Positions 1 through 6,343 of a stretch of 8,451 nt of DNA are shown here, in pieces (within the stretch, counting starts at the first letter, position 1; every line of letters begins with the position of its first letter). The stretch covers positions 1 through 8,451 of the forward strand of contig PWKX01000189.1 of assembly GCA_003559585.1 (NCBI GenBank), given 5' to 3'. The position numbers and the translations under genes are program-made. The stretch comes from Mollicutes bacterium. Its GTDB lineage: Bacteria; Bacillota_I; Bacilli_A; Izemoplasmatales; Izemoplasmataceae. Below the pieces are notes generated by a model, which searched no databases, was not told the origin of the DNA, and saw only the letters and a list, made by a program, of their open reading frames with translations.

Positions 1-332
1 AACCCGCATACCAACAACACCGTTAACAGTTTGTAACCCATCACCTTTATCTTTGATAACCGCATATAAAGCACAAGATCACGTGATGGATATTTATTCA
101 GTTCATAAACCACCAAACAAATCAGTGCTAATACACTCACCTTAAAGACAAACAACCCATCAAACACATAAAGCATGCCATAATCAACTGGCGCACGACT
201 CACGTTATACCACACACTAAAAAGCTGTGAACGGCTCATTAAAACCACCACATTCATCAACAACAATACCGCTAAAAAAAGCATCATTCTAACCATTAAG
301 ATACGCTGTAATAAGTGTTTGACTATTGGCAT
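1..332 (-). CDS. ABC-2-like transporter permease, N-terminal part (3' end outside window)
   Basis: An open frame starts at the ATG at 330-332 and runs without a stop to the left edge, giving the first 110 residues. Hydrophobic segments at about residues 16-32 and 54-76 look membrane-spanning, and a third begins near residue 102 at the edge. Between the second and third is a basic stretch (E77 to K101, with R84, R91, K94, K96) resembling the cytosolic loop of ABC-2 type permeases. This is a weak family impression. The start overlaps the end of the ABC ATPase gene by 10 bases, so translation is probably coupled. An in-frame TAA 12 bases upstream makes this ATG the first possible one, and its nearest purine-rich site (GGAAAGG) is rather far away. 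The likely role is the membrane half of the transporter served by the adjacent ATPase. Substrate is unknown, and it could also be an unrelated polytopic protein. Confidence 0.72.
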   Translation of the reverse strand, partial: MPIVKHLLQRILMVRMMLFLAVLLLMNVVVLMSRSQLFSVWYNVSRAPVDYGMLYVFDGLFVFKVSVLALICLVVYELNKYPSRDLVLYMRLSKIKVMGYKLLTVLLVCG

Positions 333-868
333 ACTAACCGTTTAACCTTTCCAATCAACAATGGTTGATGGGTGGTGATGATCACCGTTTTGTTCATTTG
401 CTCAATAAACAACATCAAGCGGCTGATGTTGTTTTGATCAAGTGCATTAAGCGGTTCATCTAACACATAAATATCGCAATCCATCATAAACACACTCATC
501 AAATGCACACGTTGTTTCATGCCATTAGATAACTGTGCTATCAACCGGTGTTTATGCTCACTTAAACAAAAGTGCTCATATAAGGTATCTAAGGCTACCG
601 GTGGGGTTTCAATTAACGCTAAGGTTTGCAGATAATCATCAACCTTAACGAGGCCAGGTAATGCCCTAGCCTCGCTTAGCAAGCCAACCCGTCCTTTAAC
701 TTTTAGGTCGCCTTCAAAGTTTGTTAAACCAGCGATGATAGATAACAATGTCGATTTACCACTGCCATTATGACCATGTAAAACCGTAATGCCTGCGTCA
801 AACCGCATAGACTTAAACCTTAAATGAAGGTTTTTATACCGTTTAACCACCCCGTTTAACTCAATCAT
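323..868 (-). CDS. ABC transporter ATP-binding protein, short form (181 aa)
   Basis: A complete nucleotide-binding domain expected to hydrolyse ATP to power the adjacent membrane protein. Visible motifs are Walker A GHNGSGKST (residues 32-40), signature LSNGMKQR (113-120), Walker B IYVLDEP (133-139), D-loop LNALD (140-144) and switch His167. The Q-loop position appears to be Glu66 within VGLLSEAR rather than Gln. Glu at this place is, from memory, common in NatA/DrrA-type ABC-2 ATPases. At 181 residues it is shorter than the usual 210-300. It stops soon after the H-loop, with no C-terminal extension. Its ATG overlaps the stop of the preceding exoprotein gene by 8 bases and has GAAGGGG about 8 bases upstream. 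It overlaps the permease start by 10 bases. The pairing with secreted and membrane proteins suggests export, immunity or sensing, but no substrate can be named. Confidence 0.93.
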   Translation of the reverse strand: MIELNGVVKRYKNLHLRFKSMRFDAGITVLHGHNGSGKSTLLSIIAGLTNFEGDLKVKGRVGLLSEARALPGLVKVDDYLQTLALIETPPVALDTLYEHFCLSEHKHRLIAQLSNGMKQRVHLMSVFMMDCDIYVLDEPLNALDQNNISRLMLFIEQMNKTVIITTHQPLLIGKVKRLVCQ

Positions 869-1739
869 AAAAAGCCCCTTCTACAAACCACATGTGGTGA
901 TCATCTTTAAATAAATCTGTGTTAATAAAGGTAAAACTAGGCACATGAAACATCCCCTGATTGGTTTCAACCAACAAACCATAAGCATGGATTGGCCGGT
1001 GACTTTGAGTTACATTAAAATCGATCAACACCGTCATCTGATCATCATCAAACACAGCAGGCAGTGGTTGTGTGTTATCGGTATGATAATCATCAACCGC
1101 TTGAAAAGGTTTAAACATGTAGTGATCAACCCATGCGTCTAATTCAAACGCTGTTGTCTCAGGATGTAGATGAACCGCTATAATGTCTAGTTCGATGTCT
1201 TTTGTTCTTCTTAAAGACAATAAAGCCCCTGAAGAAGTAGGCATGCCGTTGATATGCCTTACGATATTATCGATGCGCTCATAATCTAAGGTCTGTATGG
1301 TTGCCATGTTTTTAAACACATACACATCGCCAACCAACACATCCATCGTTTTATCATCCAAAAAACTTAAGCTTAAGACCGCATCGTCAACCGACAACAC
1401 CGAATCTTCTAACCATGATGAAAAAGACACCTGTAAGCGCACATGCTTAAACGCTTGATGATCAAGGCGGTTTTGATAGGTCAAGGTCTCTAACCTTAAT
1501 GGTATATGGCTTTCATCAGTATGTAGCCAAACTTTTTCTACCATATCTTTATCTAAATACCTTGTTAAATCTTCATGAACCAACCATTCAAAAGCCATGG
1601 TATCGCTTGGTTCTTGAAGCGTGATGTGATGTGTCAACGGGACACTAATCACAAGGTGTTCTTCTGTTTGATGCATCCGCACCAACCCAATCACAAACAA
1701 CAACACAGCGACTCCAAAACAACCGATAATCTTTTTCAT
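861..1739 (-). CDS. Membrane-anchored extracytoplasmic protein of unknown function (292 aa)
   Basis: I do not recognise this protein. It begins MKKIIGCFGV and has one hydrophobic segment at about residues 4-20. The remaining roughly 270 residues are hydrophilic, consistent with an N-terminal anchor (or uncleaved signal) and an outside domain. Lys2-Lys3 before the segment fits an outward-facing C-terminus. The domain is unusually rich in Asp (about 30) and His (19), including a DDD cluster near 'VFDDDQM' and a DDHH near the end. The sole cysteine is Cys7, inside the hydrophobic segment. A start 19 codons further upstream (1796) is possible but would bury the anchor. The chosen ATG forms an ATGA overlap with the preceding gene's stop and has GAAGG about 10 bases upstream. 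The end overlaps the ABC ATPase start by 8 bases. It could be an accessory or substrate-handling subunit of that transporter, or an immunity-type protein; this is inferred only from position. Confidence 0.8.
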   Translation of the reverse strand: MKKIIGCFGVAVLLFVIGLVRMHQTEEHLVISVPLTHHITLQEPSDTMAFEWLVHEDLTRYLDKDMVEKVWLHTDESHIPLRLETLTYQNRLDHQAFKHVRLQVSFSSWLEDSVLSVDDAVLSLSFLDDKTMDVLVGDVYVFKNMATIQTLDYERIDNIVRHINGMPTSSGALLSLRRTKDIELDIIAVHLHPETTAFELDAWVDHYMFKPFQAVDDYHTDNTQPLPAVFDDDQMTVLIDFNVTQSHRPIHAYGLLVETNQGMFHVPSFTFINTDLFKDDHHMWFVEGAFYD

Positions 1740-2368
1740 TCGATGGGCGCCTTCACAATTGAATAGTATTCTGTGGTTAAGGTGAAAATCTCCCAACCAC
1801 CATCTCTGACTTTTCTAAAGAAACGGTACTGCGCCGCCACGCCATTTGAAATCTTCCCTTCACCATAGATTTCAACCTCTAAGCGCACCCCAGGATCCAC
1901 ATCAATATTAATCTCAACACTTTCTTCGATCGTTGATGATTTTGTGGCTTGATAAGAGGCAGACAGCTCGCTTTCCAACCCTGATTTAAACGTTCTAATA
2001 TCGCCACTTACATCAATGGCGATGCTGCCACTGGCACTGATTTGCACCGTATCTTGTTCAGTGGTACTAAAATAATACCGTTTTCTAATCGCAGAAGTGC
2101 CGCCGTTTTCAATCACATAAAGCGTTTCTTTTTGGAAATACACCTTTTCGTTTTCAAGGTTACTAACCGTCCGCCAACCCCAAAAACGTCGTCCCCCAAG
2201 CTTATTGTTTAACATTCTTAAATCAAACGAATTTAAATCATCTAAAAGCTTTTTACCAGAACGGTCAAACTCAATTGACTGATAGGTCAAATACTCAGAA
2301 GCCTTTAGTGATTCTCCCATTAAACACACACACAATAAACACACCAACAATCCTTTTATTATTTTCAA
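1736..2368 (-). CDS. Secreted Ser/Thr-rich, probably beta-rich protein of unknown function (210 aa)
   Basis: Family not recognised. Translation probably begins at TTG (2366-2368): GAGGTGAT sits 4 bases upstream, whereas the ATG at 2401 has no ribosome binding site and would put 11 polar or charged residues before the signal. From TTG the protein starts MKIIKGLLVCLLCVCLMG, a classic signal peptide, with cleavage plausible around Ala23-Ser24. All three cysteines (10, 13, 15) lie in the signal and none in the mature chain. No good lipobox is present. The mature part has a Trp/Arg patch (GRRFWGWR, 59-66). A long Ser/Thr-rich alternating stretch (about 107-155) follows, then a DPG turn (158-160) and further short beta-like segments to the end. 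That pattern loosely recalls aerolysin/ETX-MTX2-type beta pore-forming proteins, but this is only a visual impression. It is first in a four-gene unit with a membrane-anchored protein and an ABC transporter. Confidence 0.82.
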   Translation of the reverse strand: MKIIKGLLVCLLCVCLMGESLKASEYLTYQSIEFDRSGKKLLDDLNSFDLRMLNNKLGGRRFWGWRTVSNLENEKVYFQKETLYVIENGGTSAIRKRYYFSTTEQDTVQISASGSIAIDVSGDIRTFKSGLESELSASYQATKSSTIEESVEINIDVDPGVRLEVEIYGEGKISNGVAAQYRFFRKVRDGGWEIFTLTTEYYSIVKAPIE

Positions 2369-2380
2369 TGTTATCACCTC
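2366..2380 (-). promoter_or_regulatory. Strong ribosome binding site fixing a TTG start
   Basis: On the minus strand GAGGTGAT (2380-2373) is followed by AACA and then TTG (2368-2366). Its complementarity to the 16S rRNA tail and its spacing mirror the GAGGTGAATAAC-ATG arrangement of the M42 peptidase gene at 6993-7007. This decides the start of the secreted protein in favour of TTG. Confidence 0.8.
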
Positions 2381-2386
2381 AACCAC

Positions 2387-2392
2387 ATCATA
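2387..2392 (-). promoter_or_regulatory. Candidate -10 box for the secreted protein/ABC operon
   Basis: TATGAT (one mismatch from TATAAT) lies on the minus strand 18 bases before the TTG start. It is downstream of the terminator that ends the previous unit, where a fresh promoter is needed unless there is read-through. No convincing -35 box is seen at 16-18 bases (AAGCAA at 17). The support is position and the similar layout of the two promoters around 6927-6985. Confidence 0.35.
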
Positions 2393-2423
2393 CGCTGTCA
2401 TCGTTGATATTGCTTTTAAAGAT

Positions 2424-2461
2424 AAAAAAAACCCTTTAAAGTCTGTTAAGACATTTAAAGG
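2424..2461 (-). terminator. Rho-independent terminator after the patatin-like gene
   Basis: On the minus strand CCTTTAAA (2461-2454), a single bulged base, GTCT, the loop TAAC, AGAC and TTTAAAGG (2440-2433) form a stem of about 12 pairs. One further G (2432) and a run of eight T (2431-2424) follow. It begins 5 bases after the patatin stop codon, so it should end the nadD-nadE-mnmA-lipase transcript. The plus strand lacks a T-run on the other side. Confidence 0.85.
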
Positions 2462-2466
2462 ATTGG

Positions 2467-3303
2467 TTATGCTTCATGTGATTTGATCCATTGATTGATG
2501 GCTTGTTTGGCATCAAGCTTACCTTGTTTAAACCGTTCTTCGATGCGGTCATGGTTGAAATCCATAATCCCTCTTAAATTCTTTCTAGGGTAAATGTGAT
2601 GGATTTTCACCCCATTGATGGTTTTTTTACGAGGAAAATGTCTAAACTTAAACCGCCACAAGTCAATGAAGATGATTTCATCACACCCCGCTTCAATCAG
2701 CGGTTTAAACGATGCATTATCCAAAATACCGCCATCATAGTACGTTTTACCTTTAATTTTAATAGGCTTAAACATAATGGGCACCGCGCAGCTGGCTAAT
2801 AAAGTGGTTTTAATGTCTTCATTCGACATATGTTTTAAATGATTGTACGTCACACGGCCATCTTTTTCAAAAAAGTTTTTGATGCCTAAGGTTAAGGTAT
2901 CTAGTAATCCAATATCACGATCAGCCACATAGGCTGTGGTTACAAACACATCTTTTGTCTTTACGGCTTCAAAATCAATCGTCTCATCAATGATTTTTTC
3001 TAAACGATCGGTATCAAAGACACCTTCATGCAATAACTTAAAGTTTTGTTTGAACAACACCTCAAACCAATTAACATCGGTATCAAATAAATCGTTTTCT
3101 TTTAAATTAAGCCATAATGTTTCTGCTAAATCGATGCGTTCCATCGCCAACAAACACGCATTTAAAGACCCAACAGAGACCCCGCTGATCGCATGAACAT
3201 TGTCTAAATATCCATGGGCTTTTAGCACCTCTAAAGCGCCAACTTGATAGGCCCCTCTAGCGCCACCGCCGGCTAAGGCGATGCCTATTTTCTTCCCCTT
3301 CAT
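2467..3303 (-). CDS. Patatin-like phospholipase/acyl hydrolase (278 aa)
   Basis: This is a serine lipid acyl hydrolase of the patatin/RssA type, which cleaves acyl esters of phospholipids or related lipids with a Ser-Asp dyad. The oxyanion-hole motif GGGARG is at residues 12-17. The nucleophile motif GVSVG is at 41-45 (Ser43), and the DGG motif with the catalytic Asp is at 190-192. There is no signal peptide or membrane segment, so it probably acts from the cytoplasm at the inner membrane face. Its length is typical of compact bacterial members. The C-terminus is basic (FRHFPRKK region), which could help membrane contact. The ATG at 3303 is preferred over the one at 3312, which is only one base from AGGAGG. 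It follows mnmA after 14 bases and is the last gene of its unit, with the terminator 5 bases after its stop. Substrate and physiological role cannot be read from sequence. Confidence 0.92.
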   Translation of the reverse strand: MKGKKIGIALAGGGARGAYQVGALEVLKAHGYLDNVHAISGVSVGSLNACLLAMERIDLAETLWLNLKENDLFDTDVNWFEVLFKQNFKLLHEGVFDTDRLEKIIDETIDFEAVKTKDVFVTTAYVADRDIGLLDTLTLGIKNFFEKDGRVTYNHLKHMSNEDIKTTLLASCAVPIMFKPIKIKGKTYYDGGILDNASFKPLIEAGCDEIIFIDLWRFKFRHFPRKKTINGVKIHHIYPRKNLRGIMDFNHDRIEERFKQGKLDAKQAINQWIKSHEA

Positions 3304-3313
3304 GCACCGCATC

Positions 3314-3319
3314 CCTCCT
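3314..3319 (-). promoter_or_regulatory. AGGAGG ribosome binding site overlapping the mnmA stop codon
   Basis: On the minus strand mnmA ends TAG (3320-3318) and the same bases run into AGGAGG (3319-3314). The ATG at 3312 is only one base away, too close for the ribosome. The ATG at 3303 lies 10 bases away and is the likely start of the patatin-like protein. Confidence 0.75.
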
Positions 3320-4448
3320 AAACATTGAGTTTACGTTCATGTTGATAAACCGCCGCAATCGTGCCACCACCTAAACAAACATCATCATCATAAAATACAC
3401 AGGCTTGACCAGGGGTTACCGCTCTGACTGGTTGATCAAACAACACACGTAAGGTTCCATCATCTTGTTTTTGAACCTGAACAGCCTGGTCTTTTTGCCG
3501 GTATCTGAACTTAGCTGTCAGTGGCTTATTAAAGATATCTTTTTGATTAATGATGTTCACATCTTCTAATGTGCAGGAGGTCGCGTATAACTCAGGATGA
3601 TGATACCCTTGTGCGGCATATAATGTGTTGGTTTTTAAGTCTTTAGACACCACAAACCAAGGTTCATTATCATAATCCTTAAGCCCACCTATGCCAAGGC
3701 CTTTTCTTTGACCAATGGTATGATGCATCAAGCCTTGATGTTGACCGATCACCACCCCATCTAACGTTTTAATATCACCTGGTTGGGCTGGTAAATAATT
3801 TTTTAAAAACTCATTAAACGCCCGCTCACCAATAAAACAAATACCGGTTGAATCTTTTTTATCAGCGGTTGGTAAGTTTTGATCTTTGGCGATTTGACGG
3901 ACCTCGGTTTTTTCTAAATGACCGATTGGAAATAACACCGTTTCTAACTGTTTGGCTGTTAGCTGAGATAAAAAGTATGTTTGATCTTTATTTCTATCTC
4001 GTCCCCGCAACAACTCAACACCGTTTTCACGTCTAATTTGTGCGTAATGACCCATCGCAATGTAATCAGCGCCTAAGTTAATCGCGTGTTCTTTAAATGC
4101 CGCAAACTTAATAAACTTATTACATAATATGTCTGGATTTGGGGTGCGACCCCGTTCATATTCATCTAAAAAATATTGAAATACGTGTTCCCAGTATTCC
4201 TCAATAAAATCAACACGTTTAAGTGGTATATCTAAGTGATTGGCGACGTTTAAGGCGTCTTGATAATCTTTTTCTTGTGGACACATGTCATCTAGTAATG
4301 TGGGGTTACCAAGCACATCTTGATTGGCCGCAGAATCCCAGTTCACCATAAATAAGCCGGTCACATCGTACCCTGCTGCTTTTAATAAATAGGCGGCGAC
4401 TGAGGAATCAACGCCCCCACTCATGCCGATCACGACACGTTTTTTCAT
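3318..4448 (-). CDS. mnmA: tRNA-specific 2-thiouridylase MnmA (376 aa)
   Basis: MnmA thiolates C2 of the wobble uridine (U34) in Lys, Glu and Gln tRNAs, using ATP and sulfur delivered from a cysteine desulfurase. The protein starts MKKRVVIGMSGGVDSS, with the PP-loop ATP-binding motif SGGVDSS at residues 10-16. The two catalytic cysteines are visible: Cys109 in NPDILCNK and Cys204 in TGICFIG. The tRNA-contact region GRDRNKDQTYFLSQL (149-163) and the C-terminal beta-barrel segment (FRYRQ, then RAVTPGQACVFYD) are also intact. Length matches the family (about 360-380). A longer frame to 4511 exists, but the ATG at 4448 has AAAGGA about 8 bases upstream and gives the canonical N-terminus. It follows nadE after 22 bases. 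The NWDSAANQDVLGN and NPDILCNKFIKF segments resemble Mollicutes-type MnmA as I recall them. The sulfur-donor gene is not in the window. Confidence 0.97.
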   Translation of the reverse strand: MKKRVVIGMSGGVDSSVAAYLLKAAGYDVTGLFMVNWDSAANQDVLGNPTLLDDMCPQEKDYQDALNVANHLDIPLKRVDFIEEYWEHVFQYFLDEYERGRTPNPDILCNKFIKFAAFKEHAINLGADYIAMGHYAQIRRENGVELLRGRDRNKDQTYFLSQLTAKQLETVLFPIGHLEKTEVRQIAKDQNLPTADKKDSTGICFIGERAFNEFLKNYLPAQPGDIKTLDGVVIGQHQGLMHHTIGQRKGLGIGGLKDYDNEPWFVVSKDLKTNTLYAAQGYHHPELYATSCTLEDVNIINQKDIFNKPLTAKFRYRQKDQAVQVQKQDDGTLRVLFDQPVRAVTPGQACVFYDDDVCLGGGTIAAVYQHERKLNV

Positions 4449-4470
4449 ACTACCATTCCTTTGAGTCTGT

Positions 4471-6339
4471 TTATGACGATTTATCAATATCAGACGGCAT
4501 TCTAAAATCACTGCGTGGTGATAAAGAAATATCTAATATTTTAGGTGCATCCGGCGATGCTTGACGTTTAAATTGTTGTGAGTAAAAACGAGCGAAGAAC
4601 TGGGTGACATAATGGTCTGCTTCATCTTCATCAATGCCAAAGGCTTTCACAATCAACCAGGCAATGCGTGGTTCATCATCCCCGTATCTTAAGAAACGAT
4701 GCAAAATGAAGTCATTGATTTCATATTTCCCAATCACATCTTCGGTGATTTGATCTAAAATCAATTCAGGTGAAATCGGTGTTTTAAGCACATCGTCCAC
4801 CACATCGACTAATTGTTCATTAAACTTAACTTCAGCGTATTTTTTAACCATGAAACGGACCAACGTTTTAGGCACCCCAGCGTTGATGTTGTACATACTC
4901 ATTTGATCCCCACTATAGGTGGTCCAACCAAGCGCAATTTCACTCATATCACCAGTGCCCAGCACCATACCGTTATGCATGTTGGCTAAATTCATCAACA
5001 CCATCGTTCTTGCTCTAGCTTGGGCGTTTTCATACGCTTTATCCTGAGTCAACCCATCATGACCAATTAAGGCAAGATGATGTTTAACATGTTCATTCAT
5101 ATCAATGTCTCTGATGGTGACATTCAAGTGTTTCATTAAAACCATCGCTTGGTCTTTGGTGGTCTGTGATGTCCCAAATGCAGGCATCGTCACACCGATG
5201 ACTTGTGCGCGGTCCATACCGAGTTGATCGGCTGCACGGGTTGCAATGAGCAAGGCTAAAGTCGAATCCAACCAGCCTGAAACACCAACAATGATGCTTT
5301 TAGCTTTCATATGGTTAAGTCGTTTAATCAACGCATTTTCTTGTAGGGCCGCGATTTTATCAAATGCTTTCATCTCATCAGTTTTAGGCACAAACGGAGT
5401 TTGATCAAACGCTCTTTCAAACGTAAAATCAGCTGATGGTTCTAACTCAAAAGTCACATCCATCGCTTCGGCGTCAAATTTGTTCAAGGTATCTCTAAAA
5501 CTAGAGTTATTTTTACGATCATACGCAATTTTACTTAAATCAATATCCCCATAAATAATCTCTGACTCTCTTGAGAAGTGTTCGGTTTCAATTAAGCCCT
5601 CACCGTTTTGCGCGATCACATTATGACCAGAAAAGACCGTTTCACTTGTTGATTCATTAACCCCAGCGCTGCAATAAACATACGCACCAGCATTTCGTCT
5701 AGAATGCTCAACAATGGTTCTTTTTCTAATCGCACGTTTATGCAAATATTCATTCGAGGCTGATAAGTTAAAAATCATCTGTGCGCCACTTAAGGCTAGT
5801 AAATTTCCTGGTGAAATCGGCGCCCACATATCTTCACAAATTTCAATGCCAAATGATAAATTGGTTTCATCTTCTTTAAAAATCAGTGACCCAAAGGGGA
5901 CCACTTGATTTAAATAACGAATCATCTTAGTTCGCTTCACAATGTCATAAGCACTGGTAAACCAACGCTTTTCATAAAACTCCTGCGTGTTCGGTAAATA
6001 AAACTTAGGCACAATCCCTAAGATTTTATCTTCTTTCACCACAAAAGCCGCGTTATACAAAATACCTTCAATTTCTAAAGGCGCACCAAAGATTAAAATC
6101 CCTTTATATGGATTATTTGTTAAAAGACGGTTAATCTCTTTTTTGGCTGTTTTTAATAAACTGTGTTGGAAAAACAAGTCATTACATGTATAAGCGGTAA
6201 CCCCTAACTCAGGAAACACGCTTATCGACGCTCGGTTATTTTTAAGTAGCGCCAACATTTCATTCACGTTATAAGCCGGATTACCAACCTTTAATTTCGG
6301 TGTGATGGCCGCGACTTTAATAAAATCATTATGATACAT
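4471..6339 (-). CDS. nadE: Glutamine-dependent NAD+ synthetase NadE, two-domain form (622 aa)
   Basis: NadE converts nicotinate adenine dinucleotide to NAD+ using ATP and ammonia released from glutamine. The N-terminal nitrilase-fold glutaminase domain (about 1-290) has its triad: Glu44 in FPELG, Lys112 in VPKFYLP and Cys168 in EICEDMW. The C-terminal synthetase domain (about 325-622) carries a PP-loop, the GTGDMSEIALGW motif, a YSGDQMSMYN segment and the conserved tail SLSPRSDFRMPSD. One oddity is that the PP-loop reads SGWLDST, with Trp356 (TGG at 5272-5274) where SGGxDS normally has Gly. Other motifs look intact, so this may be a tolerated variant, a deleterious change or a one-base error. 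The start ATG follows GAGGTGAGACC, whose GGTGA contains the TGA stop of nadD, so the genes are 4 bases apart. The two enzymes catalyse consecutive steps. Length is near that of other two-domain NadE proteins. Confidence 0.96.
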   Translation of the reverse strand: MYHNDFIKVAAITPKLKVGNPAYNVNEMLALLKNNRASISVFPELGVTAYTCNDLFFQHSLLKTAKKEINRLLTNNPYKGILIFGAPLEIEGILYNAAFVVKEDKILGIVPKFYLPNTQEFYEKRWFTSAYDIVKRTKMIRYLNQVVPFGSLIFKEDETNLSFGIEICEDMWAPISPGNLLALSGAQMIFNLSASNEYLHKRAIRKRTIVEHSRRNAGAYVYCSAGVNESTSETVFSGHNVIAQNGEGLIETEHFSRESEIIYGDIDLSKIAYDRKNNSSFRDTLNKFDAEAMDVTFELEPSADFTFERAFDQTPFVPKTDEMKAFDKIAALQENALIKRLNHMKAKSIIVGVSGWLDSTLALLIATRAADQLGMDRAQVIGVTMPAFGTSQTTKDQAMVLMKHLNVTIRDIDMNEHVKHHLALIGHDGLTQDKAYENAQARARTMVLMNLANMHNGMVLGTGDMSEIALGWTTYSGDQMSMYNINAGVPKTLVRFMVKKYAEVKFNEQLVDVVDDVLKTPISPELILDQITEDVIGKYEINDFILHRFLRYGDDEPRIAWLIVKAFGIDEDEADHYVTQFFARFYSQQFKRQASPDAPKILDISLSPRSDFRMPSDIDKSS

Positions 6340-6343
6340 GGTC

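Noticed and set aside
664..690. Glu in place of the Q-loop Gln in the ABC ATPase as an inactivating change
   Set aside because: Glu at this place is common in ABC-2 type ATPases as I recall (GYLPEERGLY-like), and all other catalytic motifs are intact.
945..1142. Plus-strand open frames within minus-strand genes (also near 1575, 2596, 2936, 3848, 5714) and the minus-strand frame at 7340-7648
   Set aside because: They lie wholly inside genes with clear or consistent coding in the other direction, have no recognisable motifs, and look like antisense shadows.
1718..1730. Possible lipobox (IIGC, Cys7) in the anchored exoprotein
   Set aside because: The cysteine is only seven residues from the start, with the hydrophobic stretch after rather than before it, so lipoprotein processing is not expected.
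1740..1796. Longer start for the anchored exoprotein
   Set aside because: It would place 19 polar residues before the membrane segment and overlap the previous gene by 61 bases. The ATG at 1739 gives a clean ATGA overlap with GAAGG upstream.
2369..2401. ATG at 2401 as the start of the secreted protein
   Set aside because: It has no ribosome binding site and adds 11 residues with acidic charges before the signal peptide. The TTG at 2368 has GAGGTGAT at ideal spacing.
2467..3303. Patatin-like protein as a CBASS-type phage-defence effector
   Set aside because: There is no nucleotide cyclase or other defence gene nearby. It sits in a housekeeping operon and has an ordinary compact RssA-like form.
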